Assembly (NCBI GenBank): GCA_944393305.1
Contig: CALXZS010000017.1
Span: forward strand, 1 to 12,578
Reading direction: 5' to 3'
Source: an uncultured Clostridia bacterium
GTDB lineage: Bacteria > Bacillota > Clostridia > TANB77 > CAG-508
Length of the DNA stretch: 12,578 nt
The notes beneath the pieces are model-generated. The model saw only the letters and a program-made list of their open reading frames with translations. It made no database searches and was not told where the DNA came from. A program made the position numbers and the translations under genes. The stretch's first letter is position 1. The number at the start of each line of letters is the position of its first letter. Shown here piece after piece: positions 6,949-12,578 of the stretch.

Positions 6949-6977
6949 TTGGCAAATGATATATATTATTGTATAAT
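6949..6977 (+). promoter_or_regulatory. Sigma-A-type promoter of the TM2-domain gene
   Basis: TTGGCA (6949-6954) and a consensus TATAAT (6972-6977) are 17 bp apart. Predicted initiation near 6984 leaves a short leader containing the AAGGAGG site of the gene starting at 7008. Confidence 0.8.
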
Positions 6978-7007
6978 TATGATATAAAATTTAAGGAGGA
7001 TATTTAT

Positions 7008-7553
7008 ATGTATTGTAAACAATGTGGAAAACCAACTAATAATAATCAAGACTTGTGTGATGAATGTTTAGCAAAAACTAATGCTATTAATGCACAAGGT
7101 CAACCATTTGTAACAACAGCTCAAGAAACTAATTCAACACATAACGAACAAAATAATAATTTTAATAATAATTACACTACACCAAATTACAATCAAACTC
7201 AGCAAAACAACTACAATCAACAATACAATAATGGCTATAACCAACAATCTAATTATAATCAACAGTATAACAATAATAGTCAACAATACAATAACAATGG
7301 TTATAGTGGATCTCAAAATAATATGCAAAAATCTAAAATTGCTGCTGGAATGCTAGGTATCTTTTTGGGTAGTTTAGGAGTTCATAATTTTTATTTGGGT
7401 TATACTGGAAAAGCAGTAGCTCAGCTTTTAATTACATTAATTTCTTGTGGAACTTTAGCTGTTGTTTCAGCAATTTGGGGATTAATTGAAGGTGTTATGA
7501 TATTAACTGGAAGTATCAATACTGATGCTGATGGAAACCCATTAGGGAATTAA
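7008..7553 (+). CDS. Zinc-ribbon, Asn/Gln-rich linker, TM2-domain membrane protein
   Basis: A 181-aa protein in three parts. Residues 1-22 form a zinc ribbon (Cys3, Cys6, Cys17, Cys20 in two CxxC knuckles). Residues about 40-105 are a low-complexity Asn/Gln/Tyr-rich linker with repeated YNQQ and YNNN units. Residues 108-170 form a TM2 domain with two membrane helices (KIAAGMLGIFLGSLGVHNFYLG, loop, then LITLISCGTLAVVSAIWGLIEG). The family is widespread with no firm bacterial function. I chose 7008 because AAGGAGG (6993-6999) precedes it. An in-frame TTG at 6969 would lie inside the -10 region of the promoter. The neighbouring DUF2752 gene begins 2 nt after the stop; such TM2/DUF2752 pairing recurs in Firmicutes. 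Confidence 0.85.
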   Translation: MYCKQCGKPTNNNQDLCDECLAKTNAINAQGQPFVTTAQETNSTHNEQNNNFNNNYTTPNYNQTQQNNYNQQYNNGYNQQSNYNQQYNNNSQQYNNNGYSGSQNNMQKSKIAAGMLGIFLGSLGVHNFYLGYTGKAVAQLLITLISCGTLAVVSAIWGLIEGVMILTGSINTDADGNPLGN

Positions 7554-7555
7554 TT

Positions 7556-7918
7556 ATGAATAAAAAGTATATTAATATTTTAATTTTAAGTATTTGCATA
7601 ATTTTTCTAGTTTTTATTGCAATTTTTCCAGTAGGCTGTATTTTCACTAGGCTTACTGGAATTTATTGCCCTAGTTGTGGAATGACTAGGGCTTTTAAAG
7701 CTATTCTTCATTTTAATTTTATAGAAGCTTTTAGTTTAAATATTCTTTCCATCCCTCTTTTTATATTTTAAATTATATTTATCATTAATTTACTTATTAA
7801 AAAAAAAAAAAAAAGATATAGCTTTATCCCTAAGCTACTCAACTTTTTTTCAAAATATTATTTTATAGTAATTATACTTTTAATTATTAGTTTTATTTAT
7901 AATAATATAAAATTTTGA
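7556..7918 (+). pseudogene. DUF2752 membrane protein interrupted by an in-frame stop
   Basis: The first 71 residues (7556-7771) carry a membrane helix and the DUF2752 signature, TGIYCPSCGMTRAFKA followed by FNFIEAFSLNILSIPLF. Translation then meets TAA at 7769-7771. The same frame stays open for 48 more codons to TGA at 7916-7918, encoding a basic loop (IKKKKKRYSFIPKLLNFF) and another hydrophobic helix, as expected for the family's C-terminus. The full 119 or so residues equal a normal DUF2752 length. A single TTA-to-TAA change would explain the break. A run of 16 As (7799-7814) lies beyond the stop and does not shift the frame. Function of the family is unknown. Either a recent nonsense mutation, a sequencing error, or a still-expressed truncated form; it is coupled to the TM2 gene. 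Confidence 0.65.
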
Positions 7919-7991
7919 TTATTATTTAAATTTTTACCAATTTCATGTATATAAAATTGTATGAAATACTTTTACTTAATTTTTTCTATAC

Positions 7992-8026
7992 AACAAAAAA
8001 ATACAAGTTTTTAAACTTGCATTTTG
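7992..8026. terminator. Terminator for veg, possibly bidirectional
   Basis: CAAGTTT/AAACTTG (8004-8019) with flanking A/T pairing makes a hairpin. On the minus strand it follows the veg stop by 14 nt and ends in TATTTTTTTG, a good intrinsic terminator. On the plus strand the T-tract is weaker but could serve the DUF2752 gene. Confidence 0.7.
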
Positions 8027-8040
8027 TAAATAATATTTAG

Positions 8041-8340
8041 TTATAAAGTAGCTTTTATTTTTTTAGGAGTTTTTACAGCTGGTGGTATTAAAGGACTATA
8101 ACCTTGTCCATCAAATACGTCAACTTCAACTGTTCTAGTTAAAACATCCTTATACTGATAAGAGACACTTCTTTTGTTTTCTTCATACTTAACTATAAAA
8201 ATATTAGTATAAGCTTTTTCAATAGTAGCTTCCTTTTCAAACGACTTACTTCTTCCTAAAGATCCCTTAACAATTATCTTTTGTCCGATTTTTTCTCTGA
8301 TGTCTGACTCTAAATTTGTAATATCATTTTGGTAAATCAT
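8041..8340 (-). CDS. veg: Veg family protein
   Basis: A 99-aa member of the Veg family (DUF1021), slightly longer than the 86-aa Bacillus subtilis protein, which is abundantly transcribed in vegetative cells and reported to stimulate biofilm formation and affect spore germination. Visible matches are IGQKIIVKGSLGRSKSFEKEA and VSYQYKDVLTRTVEV near residues 58-73; the last 20 residues are an extra tail ending in PKKIKATL. It is a small soluble protein with an Sm-like barrel expected from the family. The GTAGGTG site lies just upstream of the ATG, and a strong promoter is at 8371-8399. It is monocistronic, between two terminators. Confidence 0.9.
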   Translation of the reverse strand: MIYQNDITNLESDIREKIGQKIIVKGSLGRSKSFEKEATIEKAYTNIFIVKYEENKRSVSYQYKDVLTRTVEVDVFDGQGYSPLIPPAVKTPKKIKATL

Positions 8341-8370
8341 TTTATCACCTACATCTTTCTATTTATCGAA

Positions 8371-8399
8371 ATTTTACCATTTCGCTCGAAAAAAGTCAA
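8371..8399 (-). promoter_or_regulatory. Sigma-A-type promoter of veg
   Basis: Minus-strand TTGACT (8394-8399) and TAAAAT (8371-8376) are 17 bp apart, about 30 bp upstream of the veg start codon. A strong vegetative promoter is what this family is known for. Confidence 0.75.
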
Positions 8400-8405
8400 A
8401 GCCAC

Positions 8406-8441
8406 AAAAAATGAGACATCGTTTATTTTGTCTCATTTTTT
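8406..8441. terminator. Terminator after spoIIQ
   Basis: A perfect 13-bp stem (8406-8418 with 8429-8441, core TGAGACA/TGTCTCA) has a 10-nt loop and A/T-tracts on both sides, so it can work in either direction. On the minus strand it closes the spoIIA-spoIID-spoIIQ block and insulates veg. It sits about 110 nt after the spoIIQ stop. Confidence 0.85.
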
Positions 8442-8552
8442 AATGTTTTTTTATCTTTATTACATTTATATTACATTTAATATTTCGACATTTTTCCACC
8501 ATTATTTTCACTTTTTCGTCTTTTTCCATTTTATGAAAACCATTATTGTAAA

Positions 8553-9401
8553 CTATTTTAAATACATTTCTGGGTTTATATTACTTCCATCTTTTAATAA
8601 TTCAAAATGCAAATGATTATCTTGTGCTACCTCAAATACTGCGCTATTTCCGACAGTTCCAATTGTTTGACCTTGTGTAACCTTTTCTCCTTCTTTTACA
8701 AATTCTGCTGTAAGCAAACTCGAATAACTACTAACATATCCATCACTGTGCTCAATAGTAACCGTCAAACCGTATCTTGGGTCATTTTTTATAGATTTTA
8801 CAGTTCCATCTGCCACTGCTTTTACAACAGTTGACCTATCTGCTTTTATATCTATTCCTGTATGAGTTATCCACTCTTCTAATGTTTCAGAATAAATCAA
8901 ACTATCTTTTGCAAATTCTTTTACAACTTCACCTTCAACCGGATATATGAATTTTATTTCTGGCTCAGTTTCTTCTTTTGTTTGATTTGTATTATTCTGT
9001 TCTTGTGTATTAGTATTTTCATTTTGTTTTTCCTCATTTGTAGTTTGATTACTATTTTCTACCACATTTGCACTTGTTTGTAATGAATTTCTAATTTCAT
9101 TTATTTCTTCATCTTTTTCTTCTTCATTATCTCCTCCTGCAACATTAGAATTTACAGTATTGCTCATTATTACTTCATTTATATTTTTACTTAATTCTGA
9201 ACTTGCCTCTTCAGTTGGCAGTAGCGTATTACTAACATTATTTTTTAAATTATTATAATTTAACTCTCCAACTGCATTGTCTTGGTTCATTGATATTGCA
9301 ATGGCAACTCCTAATAAAATTATTGCTATAATAAAACTTATTAATTTTCCCCATTTTATTTTATCCTCTTCTTCTCTTTGGTTTCTTTTCTCTCTTCTCA
9401 T
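8553..9401 (-). CDS. spoIIQ: Stage II sporulation protein Q, M23/LytM domain
   Basis: A 282-aa protein with a charged N-terminus, one membrane helix (about 18-38), a long acidic Asn/Gln/Glu-rich stalk (about 60-148) and a C-terminal LytM domain (about 150-282). The domain holds HTGIDIKAD (His180, Asp184) and HLHFEL (His263, His265), a complete M23 zinc site. SpoIIQ is made in the forespore and reaches into the intermembrane space to join SpoIIIAH in the channel needed for engulfment and late forespore gene expression. In B. subtilis the zinc site is degenerate; clostridial SpoIIQ keeps it, as here. The segment YSETLEEWITHTG is typical of SpoIIQ. AAGGAGG precedes the ATG. It follows spoIID by 83 nt, where a weak sigma F-like promoter can be drawn. 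Confidence 0.85.
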   Translation of the reverse strand: MRREKRNQREEEDKIKWGKLISFIIAIILLGVAIAISMNQDNAVGELNYNNLKNNVSNTLLPTEEASSELSKNINEVIMSNTVNSNVAGGDNEEEKDEEINEIRNSLQTSANVVENSNQTTNEEKQNENTNTQEQNNTNQTKEETEPEIKFIYPVEGEVVKEFAKDSLIYSETLEEWITHTGIDIKADRSTVVKAVADGTVKSIKNDPRYGLTVTIEHSDGYVSSYSSLLTAEFVKEGEKVTQGQTIGTVGNSAVFEVAQDNHLHFELLKDGSNINPEMYLK

Positions 9402-9435
9402 ATATATCCTCCTTGTACTTTAATCTTATTTATTA

Positions 9436-9464
9436 GATTATTTCCTTATTTTAGGAAAATATAC
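9436..9464 (-). promoter_or_regulatory. Candidate sigma F promoter upstream of spoIIQ
   Basis: In the spoIID-spoIIQ gap the minus strand reads GTATA (9460-9464), 14 nt, then GGAAATAATC (9436-9445), which resembles the sigma F pattern GYWTA / GGNNANANTR. The last base disagrees and the spacer seems short. A TTTCCT/AGGAAA inverted repeat overlaps it. A forespore promoter is expected for spoIIQ, which is the main reason to list it. Confidence 0.35.
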
Positions 9465-9484
9465 ATGATTTCACAATTAATTTT

Positions 9485-10492
9485 TTACATATCCACTATC
9501 TCTACACCTGTATAGAAATGTTTTATTATATCTTGATAATTACTTCCGCTTTTTGCCATACTGTCTGCACCAGTTTGACTCATTCCAACACCATGACCAT
9601 AACCTTTTACAGAAAATTTTATATTATCCCCTTCTATGCTTACTGAAAAATTAGCCGATCTTAGCCCTAAAAGAGTTCTAACTTCCACACCTGAAAGATT
9701 TAAATTTCCTATTTTTATTGTTTTTACTCTTCCTGATTCTGTATATTCTAAAATTGAAATGCAATTACTATCATTATAGTCAATAACAAAATCTGAATGT
9801 TTTTGAAGTATTTTATTTTTTAATTCTTCTTTTGAAAGGATGGTTTCTGAACTATATTGCGAATATGCATCTTCTCCTGCTGTTTCAACAGATTGAAGGT
9901 ATGGATAATTTGTTCCACCCCATACATTTACTGGAGCTTCTGTTGCTCCACCACTATTTGAATGAAAAAATGCGTCTATTACTTCTCCATTATATGTTAT
10001 TATTTTTCCAGCTGTATTATTTACTGCTAATGTAATTTTATTCCAATTTTCTTCCCTAACATTTTCTTCCCATCTTGCCATCCTATCTTCTTTTGAAATC
10101 CATGCCTGACAACAAGTCGAGTCATCACATATATCCGCTTCTCCATGTTTATTTTGATTATGTACAATTGAATATATTGTATATGTTCTTGCAACAACTG
10201 CTTGAGCATTCAATGCTTCTTGCTCAAATGTAGCTGGCATTTCTGCTGATACTACTCCCAATAAATACTCATCTAAAGGCAATTCTTCTATGGTATTTGT
10301 ATCTTTATGTAATAGTTTTATTGTATCATATTGTTTATAATTATAATCTTGAAGTTCTACTTGCTCTATCTTGTTTTCAATTGTATTTTCATCTGTTTCA
10401 TTAGTATTTACAGCGCTCGTTTTTGTGAATACAATTGGTATTGCGAAAATTATAAAAATAAATATAATTAATATGATAGCAAATCTTTTCAC
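9485..10492 (-). CDS. spoIID: Stage II sporulation protein D, glycan-cleaving engulfment enzyme
   Basis: A 335-aa protein, normal for SpoIID, with one N-terminal membrane helix (about 4-22) and an external SpoIID domain. SpoIID is a lytic transglycosylase that trims peptidoglycan strands after SpoIIP has removed stem peptides, driving membrane migration during engulfment. Visible features are EYLLGVVSAEMPATF with the likely catalytic Glu84, ALNAQAVVARTYT, the Cys cluster CDDSTCC (122-128) and FFHSNSGG (175-181) that match the metal-site region, and GYGHGVGMSQTGA near residue 299. The start is GTG at 10492, whose G is also the last base of the sigF stop (TAGTG); AAAGGAGG in the end of sigF serves as binding site, so the two are translationally coupled. 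SpoIID is normally a sigma E mother-cell product, which makes its position after sigF notable. Confidence 0.93.
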   Translation of the reverse strand: MKRFAIILIIFIFIIFAIPIVFTKTSAVNTNETDENTIENKIEQVELQDYNYKQYDTIKLLHKDTNTIEELPLDEYLLGVVSAEMPATFEQEALNAQAVVARTYTIYSIVHNQNKHGEADICDDSTCCQAWISKEDRMARWEENVREENWNKITLAVNNTAGKIITYNGEVIDAFFHSNSGGATEAPVNVWGGTNYPYLQSVETAGEDAYSQYSSETILSKEELKNKILQKHSDFVIDYNDSNCISILEYTESGRVKTIKIGNLNLSGVEVRTLLGLRSANFSVSIEGDNIKFSVKGYGHGVGMSQTGADSMAKSGSNYQDIIKHFYTGVEIVDM

Positions 10493-11205
10493 TACGCCTC
10501 CTTTAATTCTTCATATAATGTATTTAATATTTGTTTTTCTAATCTGCATACTTGAACCTGACTTATCCCCATGGTTCTTGCTACATCTTTCTGTGTTTGA
10601 CATTTATAATATCTTAGAAAAATGATTTCTTTTTCCCTTGGCTTTAGTCTATTTATACCCTCTTTTAAAGCTATTCTATTAATTGTTCTTTCTTCCTCAT
10701 TTTCGCTCGTTTTTATTTTATCCATTAAACACAAACCATCTTCATCTTCTTTATCATACAACGATTCTACTACTTTGTTTGAGTCTAAGGAAACTGCAAT
10801 TTCTTCTTTTGAAACATTTAGCATTTTTGCTATTTCTTCTATGTTAATTGCTTTCCCTTGTTTTTCATATTCATTTTTTATTCTATTTGCCTTTGTGGAT
10901 AATTCTTTAATTTGTCTTGATACTTTTATCATTCCATCATCACGCAAAAATCTTTTTATTTCTCCAATTATATATGGAACAGCAAAAGTTGACAAATTGA
11001 CATCAAATGAAAAATCAAATTTTTGTATTGCTTTTATAAAACCCATTGCTCCTATCTGGTAAATATCTTCAATTTCATATCCTCTTCCTTCAAATCTTTT
11101 TACTACACTCCAAATTAGTCCATTGTTTTTTTCTACTAGGTCATTTAATACTACTCTATTTCCAGCTTGAGCCTCCTTAATTTGCTTTTTTAGAGTCTCA
11201 TTCAT
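10492..11205 (-). CDS. sigF: RNA polymerase sigma factor F, forespore-specific
   Basis: A 237-aa sigma-70-type factor. Region 2 is seen as GRGYEIEDIYQIGAMGFIKA and LSTFAVPYIIGEIKRFLRDD; region 3 begins SRQIKELSTKANRI; region 4 ends in a helix-turn-helix (TQKDVARTMGISQVQVCRLE). Sigma F is the first compartment-specific sigma factor of sporulation and is held inactive by SpoIIAB until SpoIIAA frees it. Similarity to sigma G is high, but its place directly after spoIIAA-spoIIAB decides for sigma F. AGGAGAAGG precedes the ATG; the gap after spoIIAB is 34 nt. It is slightly shorter than the B. subtilis protein. The stop codon is shared with the spoIID start. Confidence 0.95.
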   Translation of the reverse strand: MNETLKKQIKEAQAGNRVVLNDLVEKNNGLIWSVVKRFEGRGYEIEDIYQIGAMGFIKAIQKFDFSFDVNLSTFAVPYIIGEIKRFLRDDGMIKVSRQIKELSTKANRIKNEYEKQGKAINIEEIAKMLNVSKEEIAVSLDSNKVVESLYDKEDEDGLCLMDKIKTSENEEERTINRIALKEGINRLKPREKEIIFLRYYKCQTQKDVARTMGISQVQVCRLEKQILNTLYEELKEA

Positions 11206-11239
11206 AACCTTCTCCTAATTTTATTCTTAAAAAGTTTTT

Positions 11240-11707
11240 TTATGCTTCTTGTAAATTCATTTCTTCCTCTTCTTTTTCTATTCCTATTTTTTTCCTCATA
11301 GTTATTTTTGTTCCTAAACCTAATGCGGATTCTATTTTTACCTCATCCATAAAACTTTCCATGATTGTAAATCCCATTCCTGATCTTTCTAAATTTGGCT
11401 TAGAAGTATAGAGTGGTTTTCTGGCTTCTTCTATATTTGCTATTCCTTTACCATTATCTGATATTTCTATTTCAACACTATTTCCAAATAATTTTGCTGT
11501 AACTCTTATTATTCCTTCTTCATCTTCATATCCATGTATGATACTATTAGTCACTGCTTCTGATACTGCTGTTTTTATATCTGAAAGCTCATCAATAGTT
11601 GGGTCAAGTTGTGATACAAAAGCTGCTACTGTTATTCTTGCAAATGCTTCATTATTTGTTTTACTTATGAACTCTAATTTCATTTCATTATCATATAACC
11701 CCTTCAT
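11240..11707 (-). CDS. spoIIAB: Anti-sigma F factor and SpoIIAA kinase SpoIIAB
   Basis: A 155-aa GHKL-type ATPase/kinase that binds and inhibits sigma F and phosphorylates SpoIIAA. The ATP-binding boxes are clear: SEAVTNSIIHGY (49-60, N box), DNGKGI (84-89, G1) and ERSGMGFTIM (107-116, G2). The N-terminus NEMKLEF lines up with the NEMHLEF of B. subtilis, and the DPTIDELSDIKT stretch is conserved. The start at 11707 is chosen because AGGAGG lies 6 nt upstream; an in-frame TTG further upstream overlaps that site and is unlikely. The gene overlaps the end of spoIIAA by 17 nt, in a different frame, which should couple their synthesis and keep their ratio fixed. Confidence 0.95.
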   Translation of the reverse strand: MKGLYDNEMKLEFISKTNNEAFARITVAAFVSQLDPTIDELSDIKTAVSEAVTNSIIHGYEDEEGIIRVTAKLFGNSVEIEISDNGKGIANIEEARKPLYTSKPNLERSGMGFTIMESFMDEVKIESALGLGTKITMRKKIGIEKEEEEMNLQEA

Positions 11708-12023
11708 TCTTTTCCTCCTCAAATATATTTATTATTCTTGAAACTCCACTCATATCGAAGATTTTTTTCATAGATTTATTTACATTTATTATTTCTAATT
11801 CCCCATCTAACATTTTTGCTAATTTATATCTACCTAAAACCATCCCTATTCCAGCACTATCCATAAAAGAGATGTTACTAAAATCAAATATAACTTTTCT
11901 TGGAATATATCTTTTAATTTCATTATCCATTTTCCTCCTTATTTTTTCTGAAGTATGTTGGTCCACATCTTCTGTTAATTTAAAAATTAATAGTTTGTCC
12001 TCTTTTTTAAATTCTACTATCAC
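11691..12023 (-). CDS. spoIIAA: Anti-anti-sigma F factor SpoIIAA
   Basis: A 110-aa STAS-domain protein. In its unphosphorylated form it displaces sigma F from SpoIIAB; SpoIIAB phosphorylates it and the SpoIIE phosphatase reactivates it. The phospho-acceptor region is FMDSAGIGMVLGRYK, with Ser56 the likely target (B. subtilis has DSSGIG). VIFDFSNISFMDSAG and the N-terminal beta strands fit the family. The start is GTG at 12021-12023 with AAGGAGG just upstream; an ATG one step away (12023-12025) reads straight into TGA. First gene of the spoIIA operon, 17-nt overlap with spoIIAB. Control elements are likely at 12091-12157. Confidence 0.94.
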   Translation of the reverse strand: MIVEFKKEDKLLIFKLTEDVDQHTSEKIRRKMDNEIKRYIPRKVIFDFSNISFMDSAGIGMVLGRYKLAKMLDGELEIINVNKSMKKIFDMSGVSRIINIFEEEKNEGVI

Positions 12024-12060
12024 ATTTTTTCCTCCTTCATTTTTAAAATAGGACCGTCCC

Positions 12061-12105
12061 CAATCAAAAAAGAACTATAATCTTTTTATTATTATAGTTC
12101 TTTTT
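12061..12105 (-). terminator. Terminator of the gene entering from the right edge
   Basis: A perfect 15-bp stem (12067-12081 with 12091-12105) and 9-nt loop are followed on the minus strand by TTTTTTG. It lies 50 nt after the stop of the upstream gene and only about 40 nt before spoIIAA, so it should separate the two transcription units. It overlaps the candidate -10 of the spoIIA promoter. Confidence 0.8.
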
Positions 12106-12119
12106 GCCATATATTTCCA
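12091..12119 (-). promoter_or_regulatory. Candidate spoIIA operon promoter
   Basis: Minus-strand TATAAT (12091-12096) lies in the distal arm of the terminator hairpin, with TGGAAA (12114-12119) 17 bp upstream as a poor -35, as expected for an activator-dependent promoter. Initiation near 12084 would leave out half the hairpin. A sigma H promoter, used for spoIIA in Bacillus, is not evident here. Confidence 0.4.
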
Positions 12120-12127
12120 TAGGATAT

Positions 12128-12157
12128 TTTGTCGAATTTTAAGAAGTTTTCGACATT
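12128..12157. promoter_or_regulatory. Pair of inverted Spo0A-box-like sites upstream of spoIIAA
   Basis: Plus-strand TTTGTCGAA (12128-12136) is an exact match to the Spo0A box TTTGTCRAA. TTCGACA (12149-12155) is the inverted core of a second, so TGTCGAA and TTCGACA form an inverted repeat with a 12-nt gap. The pair lies immediately upstream of the candidate -35 of spoIIA and overlaps the stop codon of the preceding gene. Spo0A-P is the known activator of spoIIA in Bacillus and clostridia. Confidence 0.6.
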
Positions 12158-12578
12158 ATTCTGCATATAGTTGAGTTTTTAATGTATTATATTCTGCTGA
12201 TAAAGCTGCACTATCAAAAGTAAGTTTGTCATTTACAATTTCCCAGTTTTCATTATTTTCTACTAAGAAATTAAGTATTTTTGTTTCATTATTATATAAA
12301 TTATTCATTAATTCTTTTGCATCAACTGTATCTTGATAAGATTTTTGTAAGTCTTCTGCTAAATTATCTCCTTCAAAGAAATAGTTTTTATATAAATCTA
12401 TATAATATGAACTTAAATTTTGATTTTCTATTCTAGCCATAATATTTTCTTCGGTCAATAGATTTTCTAAATTTTCAGCTGTTTGATTAAATTCATTTTG
12501 TGCTGTTTGTATATAATTTATTGATTCCTCAAAGTTTGGTCCATCATTTTTGTAATTTTCTATTGTTAGCATATTTTG
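12156..12578 (-). CDS. Unrecognised helical protein, 5' end beyond the window
   Basis: I do not recognise this protein. At least 138 residues are visible, and the frame stays open to the window edge. An ATG exists at 12572, but no upstream sequence remains to show a ribosome-binding site, so the N-terminus is probably missing. The visible part is acidic, rich in Asn, Glu, Leu and Tyr, and looks almost wholly alpha-helical with probable coiled-coil segments (FNQTAENLENLLTEEN; YQDTVDAKELMNNLYNN). It shows no Cys, no membrane helix and no catalytic motif, and ends in YNTLKTQLYAE. It reads in the same direction as the spoIIA operon but is separated from it by a terminator. Confidence 0.6.
   Translation of the reverse strand, partial: QNMLTIENYKNDGPNFEESINYIQTAQNEFNQTAENLENLLTEENIMARIENQNLSSYYIDLYKNYFFEGDNLAEDLQKSYQDTVDAKELMNNLYNNETKILNFLVENNENWEIVNDKLTFDSAALSAEYNTLKTQLYAE

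Noticed and set aside
6969..7007. TTG-started extension of the TM2 gene
   Set aside because: It begins in the promoter -10 region, upstream of the likely transcript start and of AAGGAGG.
7128..7320. Asn/Gln repeat tract as a possible CRISPR-like array
   Set aside because: It is in frame low-complexity coding sequence with irregular units, no spacers and no cas genes.
7769..7771. Stop codon read-through or recoding in the DUF2752 gene
   Set aside because: No recoding structure is evident and other genes here use TAA, TAG and TGA as ordinary stops; mutation or error is simpler.
8484..8490. Single Spo0A core TTCGACA downstream of spoIIQ
   Set aside because: One core only, far from the veg promoter and separated from it by a terminator; expected by chance now and then.
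9832..10209. Reading frames opposite or alongside spoIID
   Set aside because: They overlap a full, well-conserved spoIID frame and show no start signals or motifs.

Overview
The window is AT-rich, low-GC Firmicute DNA, most likely from an uncultured, spore-forming, gut-type member of Clostridia. The evidence is an infC-rpmI-rplT operon with a structured leader, a complete spoIIAA-spoIIAB-sigF operon, spoIID, a SpoIIQ-type LytM protein, a SipL-like SPOCS/LysM protein, YunB and Veg. SipL is a clostridial-type spore-coat morphogenesis protein, and SpoIIQ has an intact zinc site as in clostridia rather than Bacillus. Shine-Dalgarno sites are strong, and several sigma-A-type promoters with exact 17-bp spacers can be read by eye.

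Layout, left to right. 1-143 is gene-free, holds a palindrome and is a little richer in GC. 144-1235 (-) is a pilin-like surface protein. It is divergent from infC (AUA start at 1497), rpmI and rplT (to 2626), which end at a strong bidirectional terminator. Convergent to these is a two-gene minus-strand unit (4247-2668): a membrane-anchored ComEC-type metallo-beta-lactamase protein followed by an unrecognised 195-aa protein. 4309-4529 is a compound inverted-repeat element resembling a MITE or a paired REP. Next come yunB and a sipL-like gene (6798-4539, minus), overlapping by 8 nt. 7008-7918 (+) holds a zinc-ribbon/TM2 membrane protein and a DUF2752 gene interrupted by an in-frame stop. veg (8340-8041, minus) has its own promoter. 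The rest (12023-8553, minus) is one sporulation block: spoIIAA, spoIIAB, sigF, spoIID, spoIIQ. An unrecognised gene entering from the right edge (12578-12156) ends just upstream of it.

How the genes fit together. The right half is an early-to-engulfment sporulation module: anti-anti-sigma, anti-sigma and sigma F, then the SpoIID glycan-processing enzyme of the engulfment machinery and the forespore SpoIIQ channel/anchor protein. Two divergent Spo0A-box-like sites sit upstream of spoIIAA, next to a hairpin that can act both as terminator of the previous gene and as seat of a -10 element. The sipL-yunB pair would act later, in the mother cell, on coat and spore envelope. The infC operon is housekeeping. 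I see no phage, CRISPR, defence or biosynthetic cluster. The least explained parts are the repeat element at 4309-4529, the MBL/195-aa pair, the pilin-like protein and the overlapping control region upstream of spoIIAA.
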